Source: Streptomyces sp. RerS4 (GTDB lineage: Bacteria > Actinomycetota > Actinomycetes > Streptomycetales > Streptomycetaceae). Taken from it: a stretch of DNA of 64,000 bases. The notes beneath the pieces were generated by a model, which was not told the origin of the DNA, did not search any database, and saw only the letters and a program-made list of their open reading frames with translations. Positions 8,011 to 16,911 of the stretch are shown here, in pieces (the first letter of the stretch is position 1; each line of letters opens with the position of its first letter). The position numbers and the translations under genes are program-made. The stretch spans positions 4,078,501-4,142,500 of the forward strand of contig NZ_CP097322.1 in NCBI RefSeq assembly GCF_023515955.1, given 5' to 3'.

Positions 8011-9642
8011 ATGTCCCGCCTCAAGACCATCACCCTGCGCTTCGCCACCACCACGGCCGTCGCCGCGACCGCCTTCACGATGGTCACCGCGACCCCCGCC
8101 GCCGCGGACTCCCTCGGCGACGCCATCGCCAACACGGCCCGGGGTGAGATCGGCAACGGCGCCTGCGCCCACGGTGGTTACGTGGGCGGCCCCAATCAGA
8201 ACAGCAGCTGCGTCAACGGCCGCACCGCCCACGCCTGGTGCGCCGACTTCGCCGGCTGGGTCTGGAACCGCAACGGCGTCAAGAACCTGGGCACCCTCAC
8301 CGACGCGGCGCTGTCCTTCTACACCTACGGCGAGAAGTACGGCACCCTCTCCTCCACCCCGCACGTGGGCGACGCCGTCGTCTTCAACTACGGCGGCAGC
8401 TACGCCGACGACCACGTGGCCCTCGTGACCGGCTTCGACGGCACCAACGTCACCTTCACCGGCGGCAACCAGGGCGGCGGCGCCGGCAGCGTCACCACCA
8501 ACCGCACCAGCAGCTGGCGCGTGGGCCAGATCCCGTGGGGCAGCCAGCGCATCAGCGGCTACATCTCGCCCGCCGGCAGCAACGCCCCCTCCTACCCGAA
8601 CCCGGCCTCGCTGCCCGCCGGCACGCTCGTGAAGTCGCCGAGCGGCCCCGCGGTCAAGGTGATGATCCAAGGCGCCGGCGTTCCGGTCGCCGCCTCCGAC
8701 GTCACCCCGGGCAGGTACGACCTGAGCAAGATCGTGACGGTCGACGACGCGGCCTTCCGCTCCCTGGCGAGCGCCCCGCCCGCCGGTACGGTCGTCCACG
8801 ACCAGGCCGGCGGCGCCGACCGCTACGTGGTGATCGACGGCGCCGCGCTGAAGATCGGCGCCGCCGACTGGACGGCCGGCGGGTACAACATCCGCCCCGA
8901 CATGGGCGTCCCGTCCGCCTGGTTGAACGAGGCCAAGCAGCGCGACATCGCCTCCGGCCTCGTCGTGATGGACCAGACCGGCAAGGACCCGGCCCGCTAC
9001 GTCGTCGTGGACGGCGCGGCGCTGCACATCTCCGCCGCCGAGTGGACGGCCGACAAGTACAACGAGCGGATGCTGTTGGGCGTTCCCGGCGAGTGGCTGA
9101 AGGCGGCCGCCGCCAAGACCCCGGGCAACGGCACCGTCGTCATGAACCAGAACGAGCAGGACCCCGCCCGCTACGTGATGGTCAACGGCTCGGCCCTGCA
9201 CATCTCGGCCGCCGAATGGACGGCGAACGGCTACGACAAGAGGTCCCTGATGGGCGTCCCGGGCTCGTGGCTCGCCTCCTCCGTGGCGAAGCCGATCGCC
9301 GACGGCACCATCGTGAAGGACGCCTCCGGCGCCGACGCGAGCGTCTTCGTCACCGCCGGCGGCAAGGCCGTCCCGCTGACCCACGCCGACTTCACCGGCC
9401 TCGGCTACGACAAGCGTCCGCTGGAGCTCGTTCCCGGCGCCTGGCTGACCACGGCGAAGGGCAAGGCGGCCCCGGCCGACGGGACGATGCTCGTCTCCCC
9501 GGGCGACAACACCGTCTGGGAGGTCGTCGCCGGCAGGAAGCGGGCCATGACGGCCGAGGAGTTCGGCGAGGGCAAGCGCAGCTTCGACGACGTGGTCTCC
9601 GTCCCGGCCGCCTTCACGGCCGCCCTGCCGAACGCGGTCTGA
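8011..9642 (+). CDS. Secreted CHAP-domain protein with six C-terminal repeats
   Basis: The 543-residue protein begins with a clear signal peptide ending near TPAAA. A CHAP (NlpC/P60-like amidase) domain follows at about 35-175 with catalytic Cys77 (AHAWCADFAGW) and His135 (ADDHVALVTG). These enzymes cut peptidoglycan peptides. Residues about 195-540 form six repeats of roughly 57 residues, with a pattern like DGTVV, ARYVVVDGAALHIS, AAEWTA, GVPGEWL. They may bind cell wall or another surface. A strong terminator follows. It may act in wall remodelling or as a secreted lysin. Confidence 0.88.
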   Translation: MSRLKTITLRFATTTAVAATAFTMVTATPAAADSLGDAIANTARGEIGNGACAHGGYVGGPNQNSSCVNGRTAHAWCADFAGWVWNRNGVKNLGTLTDAALSFYTYGEKYGTLSSTPHVGDAVVFNYGGSYADDHVALVTGFDGTNVTFTGGNQGGGAGSVTTNRTSSWRVGQIPWGSQRISGYISPAGSNAPSYPNPASLPAGTLVKSPSGPAVKVMIQGAGVPVAASDVTPGRYDLSKIVTVDDAAFRSLASAPPAGTVVHDQAGGADRYVVIDGAALKIGAADWTAGGYNIRPDMGVPSAWLNEAKQRDIASGLVVMDQTGKDPARYVVVDGAALHISAAEWTADKYNERMLLGVPGEWLKAAAAKTPGNGTVVMNQNEQDPARYVMVNGSALHISAAEWTANGYDKRSLMGVPGSWLASSVAKPIADGTIVKDASGADASVFVTAGGKAVPLTHADFTGLGYDKRPLELVPGAWLTTAKGKAAPADGTMLVSPGDNTVWEVVAGRKRAMTAEEFGEGKRSFDDVVSVPAAFTAALPNAV

Positions 9643-9680
9643 CCCCGGGCACCCCGGGCAACGGACCAGTGCCCGCGAAA

Positions 9681-9722
9681 GGGCCGGCCCCCACTCCCTC
9701 CACGGGAGCGGGGGCCGGCCCC
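9681..9722. terminator. Strong hairpin between convergent genes
   Basis: An 18-bp stem with one mismatch (GGGCCGGCCCCC at one side, GGGGGCCGGCCC at the other) and a 5-6 base loop. It lies between the CHAP gene and the ABC permease and probably terminates both. Confidence 0.8.
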
Positions 9723-9761
9723 GGGTCGTTTCGCGGCGGCCTCGCCGGAAGGCTCAGCGGC

Positions 9762-11405
9762 TCAGCCCTTGCTGACCGCCAGCAGGATCTCCGGGAGCTT
9801 GCGGACCACCGTCGGCGCCGCCAGGCGCAGCCCCGCCCAGGCCGCCAGCACGCCCCACACGACGCCCACCGGCAGCACGATCCAGCGCAGCCCCGCGAGC
9901 CCGTCCGCCCCGCTCAGCCACACCGTCAGCGCGATCACCGGCGAACTGATCACCGCCGAGCACGCCATCCCGAGGAAGATGCCCGCCCACGCGAGGCCGG
10001 CCTGCCCCGGGGCCACGTTCTTGAACGCGCCCTCCGTCGGGATCGAGTACGGGAACCGCGCCGACGCGAGCGCCCCCGTGCACACCATGGAGCCCAGCAG
10101 GGCCAGCCCCAGCCCCAGCGCGGACGGGAAGGCGCCCCAGTCGCCGACCAGGACGGCCGTCACCACCGTGACGAGCAGCGTGTACGGGACCGTGACCAGG
10201 GCCAGCGCGTAGGCGCGGGCGAGGAGTTCCCCGTACGCCTCCCGCCGCGTCGAGATGGTCTGCGCGACCATCCAGAACGCCGAGGTGTCCTGGCCGAACT
10301 GGTTGTACATCTGCATGCCGAGCATGCCCGCGCCGAAGCACGCCAGGTACAGCGAGCCGTTGCCCTGGAGGGCGTTGAAGACGGGGATGATCAGGCCGAG
10401 CGCCAGCGACGTCACCGTGGCCGACTTCGTCTTCGGGTCCCGCACCATGTACCGCAGCGTCCGTTGGATCACCGCGCCCGTACGACCCGCCGGCAGCAGC
10501 TTCCACGCACCGCCCGTGCCCCGGTCCTCGCGCGGCGCGGCGGCGGCGATCGTCGAGCCGTCCGGGGAGACCATCAGGCGCGTCAGGCTCCGCTCCCAGA
10601 ACCACAGCAGTCCGGCCAGGGCGGCCAGCGTCAGCGCGAGCTGGGCCGCCGCGATCCCGTACGCGCCCTCGCTCGCCGAGTCGACCATCCCGACGGCCGT
10701 CGCCGGCGGCACCCACCGCAGCACCGCCTCCGCCGGCTCCAGCCGGTCGAGACCGCCCGTCTCGAACAGGCGCTGGCTCGCGAAGTTCGCCAGCTGCGCG
10801 CCGACCGCGATCAGCAGACCGCTGAGCAGCGCGAGGTCGCGCCCCTTGCGGCTCGTCAGCAGCCGTACGTTGGCCGTGGCCACGGCCCGTGCCAGCGCCA
10901 CACAGCCCAGGAGCAGCAACGGAGCGCCCACCACGGCCGCGACCACGCCCGCCGCGCCCCGCGCGACGGCCGCCACCGAGCCGATGGCCAGGCACAGCGT
11001 GAACAGCGGGCCGATCCCGACCAGCGAGGAGGCCAGCAGGGCCCGTACGAGCGGACGCGGGTGCAGCGGCAGCATGACGAGCCGGCTCGGGTCGAGCGTC
11101 TCGTCGCCGGTGGGGAAGAACAGCGGCATCACGCTCCAGCCGAGTGCCAGGATCGCCGCGAGCAGGACGACGACCGTGCCCGCGTGGGTGTGCCCGTGCA
11201 GCAGGGCCAGGCCCAGCGTGGCGAACACGCTGACGACGAGCGAGAAGACCAGACTGCCGATCCAGGCCGCCTTCCGCTTGGAGGAGCCCTTCAGCCCGTT
11301 GCGCATCAGCGACAGCTTCAGCCGGACGAAGAGCGGCGCCAGCGCCACCTGCGGCGACGCGGCCGTCCGCCGACCCGTCGTGACCTCGGTCGCGGTGGCG
11401 CTCAT
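9762..11405 (-). CDS. ABC transporter permease, multi-span
   Basis: The 547-residue integral membrane protein has about twelve hydrophobic segments (for example GSLVFSLVVSVFATLGLALL and VVAAVVGAPLLLLGCVALA). Its start overlaps the stop of the ATPase gene in an ATGA arrangement, so the two are translationally coupled and form one exporter. The layout resembles ABC-2 type exporters with one long permease of unknown cargo. The ATG at 11405 gives MSATATEV; longer readings are not needed. Confidence 0.85.
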   Translation of the reverse strand: MSATATEVTTGRRTAASPQVALAPLFVRLKLSLMRNGLKGSSKRKAAWIGSLVFSLVVSVFATLGLALLHGHTHAGTVVVLLAAILALGWSVMPLFFPTGDETLDPSRLVMLPLHPRPLVRALLASSLVGIGPLFTLCLAIGSVAAVARGAAGVVAAVVGAPLLLLGCVALARAVATANVRLLTSRKGRDLALLSGLLIAVGAQLANFASQRLFETGGLDRLEPAEAVLRWVPPATAVGMVDSASEGAYGIAAAQLALTLAALAGLLWFWERSLTRLMVSPDGSTIAAAAPREDRGTGGAWKLLPAGRTGAVIQRTLRYMVRDPKTKSATVTSLALGLIIPVFNALQGNGSLYLACFGAGMLGMQMYNQFGQDTSAFWMVAQTISTRREAYGELLARAYALALVTVPYTLLVTVVTAVLVGDWGAFPSALGLGLALLGSMVCTGALASARFPYSIPTEGAFKNVAPGQAGLAWAGIFLGMACSAVISSPVIALTVWLSGADGLAGLRWIVLPVGVVWGVLAAWAGLRLAAPTVVRKLPEILLAVSKG

Positions 11406-12241
11406 CGGGCGCCGCCCAGCCAGTCGAGGGAACCGCCGTCGGCCCGGTCCCGGGCGCCGACGAGTTCCAGGAACGCGGACTGGAGGGAGGGCGCGGAGCC
11501 CCGTACGTCGGCCAGCGGGCCGGCGGCGCGGATCTGGCCGGCGGCCATGACGGCCACCCAGTCGCACAGCGACTCCACCAGCTCCATCACGTGCGAGGAG
11601 AACACGACGGTCGCCCCGGAGGCGGTGTAACGTTCCAGCACCCCGCGGATGGTCTGCGCCGACACCGGGTCGACGCCCTCGAACGGCTCGTCCAGGAACA
11701 GCACTTCGGGGTTGTGCAGCAGGGCCGCCGCCAGGCCGATCTTCTTGCGCATGCCGGTGGAGTAGTCGACGACCAGCTTGTGCTGCGAGCCCGCCAGGTC
11801 CAGCACGTCCAGCAGCTGCGTGGCCCGCTGGTCGGTCTCCTCACCGGGCAGCCCGCGCAACCGGCCTATGTAGCCGAGGAGTTCGCGCCCGGAGAGGCGC
11901 TCGAACATGCGCAGCCCCTCGGGCAGGACGCCGATGCGCCGCTTCACCTCGACCGGGTCGGCCCACACGTCGTGCCCGGCGACGAGCACGCGGCCCATGT
12001 CCGGGCGCAGCAGGCCGGTCACCATCGACAGCGTGGTGGTCTTGCCGGCGCCGTTCGGGCCGACGAGCCCGATGAACCTGCCGGCCGGCAGCTCCAAGTC
12101 GATTCCCCCGACGGCGATCTGCTCGCCGAACCGCTTCCAGAGGCCCTCCACGCGTACGGCGGCGGGCGGCGCGGATCGCGCGCCACCCGCCGTGCCCGTA
12201 CCGTCCGCCGCCCCGCTCGCCGCATAACCCTGGTCCGGCAT
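11402..12241 (-). CDS. ABC transporter ATP-binding protein
   Basis: The 279-residue ATPase has Walker A (GPNGAGKTTT), a signature region with YSTGMRKKIG replacing the classic LSGGQ, Walker B (EVLFLDEPFEG) and the switch His in VVFSSHVME. The sequence resembles drug/antibiotic exporter ATPases (CcmA-like). ATG 12241 (MPDQGYAASG) has a good AGGCAGG site. It drives the permease encoded immediately downstream. Confidence 0.92.
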   Translation of the reverse strand: MPDQGYAASGAADGTGTAGGARSAPPAAVRVEGLWKRFGEQIAVGGIDLELPAGRFIGLVGPNGAGKTTTLSMVTGLLRPDMGRVLVAGHDVWADPVEVKRRIGVLPEGLRMFERLSGRELLGYIGRLRGLPGEETDQRATQLLDVLDLAGSQHKLVVDYSTGMRKKIGLAAALLHNPEVLFLDEPFEGVDPVSAQTIRGVLERYTASGATVVFSSHVMELVESLCDWVAVMAAGQIRAAGPLADVRGSAPSLQSAFLELVGARDRADGGSLDWLGGAR

Positions 12242-12383
12242 GCGCCTGCCTTTCGTTCCCGTTCCCCGTGGTCGTACGTTCCTCACCATAGGTGCCGGGG
12301 TGTGGGCGGCAGTAGTTACGTATGTCATGAATCCCCAGGTGAGCGGCGGCGCAGGCCGGCCGGGGGAGGTGTCGGGGAGGGCG

Positions 12384-13073
12384 TCAGGCCTTGCGGCGGC
12401 CGCGGGCCGCCGCCGCCTCGCTGCCGCACGCGTACGCGAGGGCGTCGATCAGCTCCTCCGTGTCCGGCAGCCAGCGGTTCGCCGGCGTGGGCTTGCGGGC
12501 CCACTGCACCGGCCCCCGGCCGCCGAAGCGGGTCGGCGGGGCGGCCACGTACTCGCCCTCACCGCGCGCGGCCAGATCGATCTGCGACGGCGACCACCCC
12601 GACTTGCGCACCAGGTCGGCCATCTTGACCCCGGCGCCCGGCAGCACGAAGAACAGCATCCGGTGGTCGGGCGTCAGCATCACCGGGCCGAGCGTGCGCT
12701 GCATCCGCTCCAGCCGCGCCAGCGCCAGGAACCCGGCCGAATCCGGGACGTCCAGCGCGTCGAAGGTCCGCCCCGTCGGCAGCAGGATCGAGGCCTGCGG
12801 GTGCTTCCCCCAGATCCGCCGCACCCCGACGGCGCTGCCCGACGCCAGCGACGCCCAGTCCTTCACCGCCGGGTGCGCCCCCGGGGCGGGACAGTCCACC
12901 ACCCCGCAGGAGCACAACTCCCGGCCGTCGCCGGGCTCCAGCCACGTACCGGCGAAGACGTCCCAATGCCGTTCTTCCACATACCGCACGGCATGGTCCA
13001 GCAACTGCTCGCCTCGCTGCTGGGGGATGGGCGCGGTCTCCGTGACTCCGATGGTCTCTTCCACGTCCTTCAC
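12384..13073 (-). CDS. Bifunctional primase/polymerase-like (Prim-Pol) protein
   Basis: About 229 residues. The fold is suggested by LLDHAVRYVEERHWDVFAGTW, the cysteine cluster CSCGVVDCPAPGAHP, and ILLPTGRTFDALDVP, typical of stand-alone Prim-Pol domains conserved in Streptomyces. The activity of these chromosomal copies is not established. The start is unclear, since GTG codons at 13088, 13073 and 13064 are all in frame. It is divergent from the NsdA/SpaA-type regulator. Confidence 0.75.
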   Translation of the reverse strand: MKDVEETIGVTETAPIPQQRGEQLLDHAVRYVEERHWDVFAGTWLEPGDGRELCSCGVVDCPAPGAHPAVKDWASLASGSAVGVRRIWGKHPQASILLPTGRTFDALDVPDSAGFLALARLERMQRTLGPVMLTPDHRMLFFVLPGAGVKMADLVRKSGWSPSQIDLAARGEGEYVAAPPTRFGGRGPVQWARKPTPANRWLPDTEELIDALAYACGSEAAAARGRRKA

Positions 13074-13287
13074 AACTCTCGCGCCCACCGGGGGTTACGG
13101 GCGTAAACCAGCCGGTGGGCGGTGCATCGATCCTGCATACGGGGCGCACCGGTGCACGTGTGGGGGCGCGTGGGAGGTCGGAGCGCGGTCCTTGGGTAGC
13201 GACACGTCGCAGAGGGGAAGATTCTCCGCACTTCAGGCGGGAAGTGATCATTCCATCGCTCCTCCCGTGGCTTCAGGGGGTTTTCAA

Positions 13288-14670
13288 ATGGCAGCCAGGC
13301 CTCTCGTCGCCCGTCAGCCGAACGAACGGCTACAGGCGCTCATCCAGGAAGCCGGGTGCTCCAATGCCGGGCTCGCCCGGCGCGTGAACATGTGCGGGGC
13401 CGAGCACGGCCTCGATCTCCGCTACGACAAGACGTCCGTGGCCCGCTGGTTGCGCGGCCAACAGCCGCGCGGCCGGGCACCGGGGATCATCGCCGAGGCC
13501 CTCGGCCGCAAACTCGGCCGGACCGTCACCATCGACGAGATCGGCATGGCCAACGGAAAGAACCTCGCCTCCGGCGTCGGCCTGCAGTTCTCCCCGACCG
13601 TCATCGGCGCCATCGAGCAGGTCTGCGAGCTGTGGCGCAGCGACGTCGGGCGCCGCGACTTCCTGTCGGGATCGAGCGTGGCCGCCTCCGCGCTCGTCGA
13701 ACCCAGCCGCGACTGGCTGATCACCGGCGCCGACCCGCAGGTGGCCCGCAGTGGCGGGGCGCGCGTGGGGATGTCCGACGTGGAGGCCGTACGGGCCACC
13801 ACGCAGGCGCTCACCGAACTCGACCACCGCTTCGGCAGCGGGCACGTGCGGCCCGTGGTCGTGCACTACCTCAACTCGGTCGTCTCCGGACTGATCGGAG
13901 GCTCCTACCGGGAGCCGGTCGGGCGGGCGCTGTTCGCGGCCGTCGCCCGGCTGACGGAACTCGCCGGGTACATGGCGGTGGACACCGGTCAGCCGGGGCT
14001 CGCCCAGCGCTACTACATCCAGGCCCTACGCCTCGCCCAGGCGGCCGGCGACCGGGCGTACGGGGGCTACGTCCTCGCCGCGTCCATGAGCCACCTCGCC
14101 GCCGAACTGGGCAACCCGCGCGAGATCGCGCAGCTGGCGCGGGCCGCGCAGGAGGGCACGCGGGGGCAGGTCACCCCGCGCGTCGAGGCGATGTTTTACG
14201 CCGCCGAGGCGCGCGGGCACGCCTTGCTCGGCGACGGCCGCGCCACGGCGGTGCTGTCGGGGCGGGCGGTGACGGCACTGGAGCGGGCGGAACCGGAGTC
14301 GGGCGACGACCCGGTGTGGATCCGCCACTTCGACCAGGCCTACCTGGCGGACGAGCTCGCGCACTGCCACCGCGACCTCGGCCAGGCGGAGGCGTCGGGC
14401 CGGCGCGCGGAGGAGGCGCTGCGGGGGCTGCCCGAGACGAAGGCGCGGCGCCGGGCGATCGGACTGCTGCTGCTGGCGTCGGCGCAGGTGCAGCAGCGGG
14501 AGGTCGAACAGGCCTGTCAGACGGCGACGAAGGCCGCCGAACTGCTGGGGACGCTGCGCTCGCGGCGCGGCGTCGAGTACCTCGACGACTTCCGGGCGCG
14601 GCTGGAACCGTACCGGGAGGAGGCGGCGGTGCGGGAGTTCGGTGCGCGGCTGGAGGTTCAGCCGGCCTGA
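13288..14670 (+). CDS. NsdA/SpaA-type developmental transcriptional regulator
   Basis: The 460-residue protein has an N-terminal XRE-like helix-turn-helix region (IQEAGCSNAGLARRVN, then KTSVARWLRGQQPRG). A long tetratricopeptide-like helical region follows (for example AQRYYIQALRLAQAAGDRAYG). The sequence strongly resembles Streptomyces sporulation-associated (SCO4114-like) and NsdA proteins, which repress antibiotic production or tie starvation to sporulation. I cannot decide between these paralogues by eye. The ATG at 13288 follows an A/T-rich stretch. It is likely a global developmental regulator. Confidence 0.8.
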   Translation: MAARPLVARQPNERLQALIQEAGCSNAGLARRVNMCGAEHGLDLRYDKTSVARWLRGQQPRGRAPGIIAEALGRKLGRTVTIDEIGMANGKNLASGVGLQFSPTVIGAIEQVCELWRSDVGRRDFLSGSSVAASALVEPSRDWLITGADPQVARSGGARVGMSDVEAVRATTQALTELDHRFGSGHVRPVVVHYLNSVVSGLIGGSYREPVGRALFAAVARLTELAGYMAVDTGQPGLAQRYYIQALRLAQAAGDRAYGGYVLAASMSHLAAELGNPREIAQLARAAQEGTRGQVTPRVEAMFYAAEARGHALLGDGRATAVLSGRAVTALERAEPESGDDPVWIRHFDQAYLADELAHCHRDLGQAEASGRRAEEALRGLPETKARRRAIGLLLLASAQVQQREVEQACQTATKAAELLGTLRSRRGVEYLDDFRARLEPYREEAAVREFGARLEVQPA

Positions 14671-14752
14671 CGTGTCCACGGGGTGACCGGGTAGCGTGAC
14701 CCGACGGCCGCGAAGGTTCGCCGGCCGTCGGAGAAGGCGAGAGGGAGTCCCG

Positions 14753-16444
14753 GTGACGGAGTACGGACAAGGGGGCGTTCCCCGGCCCGGCGACGGACAA
14801 CCCGGCGCCGAGCAGGGCGGGCAGCCGCCCGCGCAGCCCGGCTACGCGTACCCGCCGCCGCCCGGGTACGACCAGCAGCCGCCCGGCCCCGCGTACGGGT
14901 ACCCGCCGGAGGGCCACGTCGTGGGCCCCGGCTACGAGGGCCCCGGCGCCCCCCACGGCTACGGCTACCCGCCCCTCCCGGAGGCGGTCACCCAATACAT
15001 CCCCCCGATCCCGGGCTCCGAGCCCCCCACCTACGGCGCGACGCCCCTGGGTGACACGACCCCCCAGTACGGCGCGCCCCCGGCCGACGCGGCGACGCAG
15101 TACCCCCCGGCGCAGGCGGCCCATCACGAAGCGGCCACGCAGTACGTGCCGCCGGTCCAGGGCGGCCCGGCCGATGCGGCGACGCAGTACATCCCGCCGG
15201 TCCAGGGCGGCCCGGCCGATCCGGCCGCCCCGCACTTCCCTTCGGCGCAGGCGGCTCATCACGAAGCCGCCACGCAGTACATGCCGCCGGTGCCGGGTGG
15301 TCCGGCCGATGCGGCGACCCAGTACATCCCGCCGGTGCCGGGTGGCCCGGCGGACGCGGCGACGCAGTACATCCCGCCGGTGCCGGGCGGTCCGGCCGAT
15401 CCGGCCGCCCCGCACTTCCCTTCGGCGCAGGCGGCTCATCACGAAGCCGCCACGCAGTACATGCCGCCGGTGCCGGGTGGCCCGGCCGATCCGGCCGCCC
15501 AGTACGACGCCGCGACCCAGTACATCCCGCCCGTGCCGGGTGGTCCGGCCGACGAGGCGACTCAGTACATCCCGCCCGTACCGGACCCCGGCGGGCCGCC
15601 CATGGCCGACGGGTTCGACGCGTTGTTCCGGGACTCCGCCCCCGGCGGGCACGTTCCGCAGCCGCGGGCCGTACGGGAGGAGCCGTCGCCGCGCCGGACG
15701 CCGCCGCCGGCGCCCCCGCAGCGCCGGGCCCAGCCGCCCCGTACGCCCCAGCCGGCGCACCCCAGCAGCAGTACGCGCCCCGCCGCCCCGCCGCCGCCCG
15801 CGCCCGCGCGGCGGATCCCGGCCGCCGTGATCGCCGCCGGGGTGTTCGGGCTGGCCGTGGCCGGGCTCGGGGTGGGCGCGCTGCTCAGCGACGGCAAGGC
15901 GCAGAACACCGACCCGGGCGCGGCGCCGGCCCCGTTGCCGTCCACCTCCGCCGGTTCGGCCGCGGCGGTCGCCGAGGGCCCGGCCGACCCGGCCCGCCCA
16001 CAGGCCGTCCAGCTCGACAAGCTGCTCGCGGACAGCAACGACAGCCGGGCCGCGGTGATCAAGGCCGTGGACGACATCAAGGACTGCGACAACCTCGACC
16101 AGGCGGCGCAGGACCTGCGCGACGCCGCCCGCCAGCGCGAGGAACTCGTCACCCGGCTCCAGGAGCTGAAGGTCGACAAGCTCCCGGACCACGTGAAGCT
16201 GTCGGCCGCCCTCACGAAGGCCTGGCGCGCCTCGGCCGCCGCCGACAACAGCTACGCGGCCTGGGCCGACGACGTCGACGACAAGAACGGTTGCAAGGAC
16301 GGCAAGGCCAAGTCCACGGACAACGCCTCCGACGGCAACAAGTCCAGCGGCGAGGCCACCAGGGCGAAGGAGCAGGCGGCGAAGATGTGGAACACGATCG
16401 CGGCCAAGTACGGCCTCACCCGCCGCGACCCCTCACAGCTGTGA
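14753..16444 (+). CDS. Proline-rich single-span membrane protein with internal repeats
   Basis: The 563-residue protein has a cytoplasmic N-terminal half rich in Pro, Gly, Tyr and Gln with many AATQYIPPVPGGPAD repeats. One membrane segment (AAVIAAGVFGLAVAGLGVGALL) follows, then an outside domain of about 170 residues (KLLADSNDSRAAVIKAVDDI, WRASAAADNSYAAW). The outside domain resembles conserved Streptomyces extracellular helical domains of unknown role. GTG 14753 has a GAGGGAG site. The downstream small gene begins at its stop codon, so the two are probably coupled. Confidence 0.8.
   Translation: MTEYGQGGVPRPGDGQPGAEQGGQPPAQPGYAYPPPPGYDQQPPGPAYGYPPEGHVVGPGYEGPGAPHGYGYPPLPEAVTQYIPPIPGSEPPTYGATPLGDTTPQYGAPPADAATQYPPAQAAHHEAATQYVPPVQGGPADAATQYIPPVQGGPADPAAPHFPSAQAAHHEAATQYMPPVPGGPADAATQYIPPVPGGPADAATQYIPPVPGGPADPAAPHFPSAQAAHHEAATQYMPPVPGGPADPAAQYDAATQYIPPVPGGPADEATQYIPPVPDPGGPPMADGFDALFRDSAPGGHVPQPRAVREEPSPRRTPPPAPPQRRAQPPRTPQPAHPSSSTRPAAPPPPAPARRIPAAVIAAGVFGLAVAGLGVGALLSDGKAQNTDPGAAPAPLPSTSAGSAAAVAEGPADPARPQAVQLDKLLADSNDSRAAVIKAVDDIKDCDNLDQAAQDLRDAARQREELVTRLQELKVDKLPDHVKLSAALTKAWRASAAADNSYAAWADDVDDKNGCKDGKAKSTDNASDGNKSSGEATRAKEQAAKMWNTIAAKYGLTRRDPSQL
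15212..15480 (+). repeat. Internal 180-bp tandem duplication in the proline-rich gene
   Basis: Bases 15212-15300 and 15392-15480 are identical over 89 positions, with a 180-base period. Shorter degenerate units coding AATQYIPPV surround them. The near-identity at the DNA level indicates recent expansion or slippage. Confidence 0.85.
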
Positions 16445-16446
16445 GC

Positions 16447-16908
16447 ATGCGTGCCGCGTTCGGGCGGCTTTTCGGGTCGCAGGGGCCCGGGTCCGTTCCG
16501 GGGCCGGCCCCGGAACCGGACTCCTCCGCGACCGGGGACGACGGGCCCACGCCCTCGGAGCACGTCGCGACGATGAGCCGCAACATGGACAGGGCCCCGG
16601 ACTTCAGCCACGAGGGCATCCAGGCCCTGGGCGACCCGGTGCCGATCCACGTCGGCAACAGCGGCGACACCCTGCTGGAGCTGTGGCTGGAGCCGTTCGG
16701 CCAGGACTACTGGCTCCGGCCCGGGGAGACCTTCACGGTCACCTCGTACGGGGAACGGGACCCGGCGGCGGCCTTCGAGGTGCACCACGAGCCGGAGCGG
16801 ATACAGGTGTGGGCGACCTCCTGGTTCGCCACCGTCACCTTCCCCGACGGGACCGAGGTGCCCGGTGGCCACCAGCGGCCCCGCGAGGAGTACTACGAGG
16901 AGCAGTGA
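16447..16908 (+). CDS. Conserved hypothetical protein downstream of the proline-rich gene
   Basis: Encodes 153 residues. The N-terminus is disordered (Pro/Ser/Gly). The rest is compact, with HVGNSGDTLLELWLEPFGQDYWLRPGETFTVTSYG, resembling small beta-rich proteins. No signal or membrane segment is seen. GTG 16441, overlapping the upstream stop, and ATG 16447 are both possible starts. Function unknown; likely co-transcribed with the membrane protein before it. Confidence 0.75.
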   Translation: MRAAFGRLFGSQGPGSVPGPAPEPDSSATGDDGPTPSEHVATMSRNMDRAPDFSHEGIQALGDPVPIHVGNSGDTLLELWLEPFGQDYWLRPGETFTVTSYGERDPAAAFEVHHEPERIQVWATSWFATVTFPDGTEVPGGHQRPREEYYEEQ

Positions 16909-16911
16909 CGG

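Noticed and set aside
8238..11630. 1130-codon plus-strand ORF over the CHAP and ABC genes
   Set aside because: Arg/Pro/Gly-rich shadow spanning two confirmed genes and the terminator between them.
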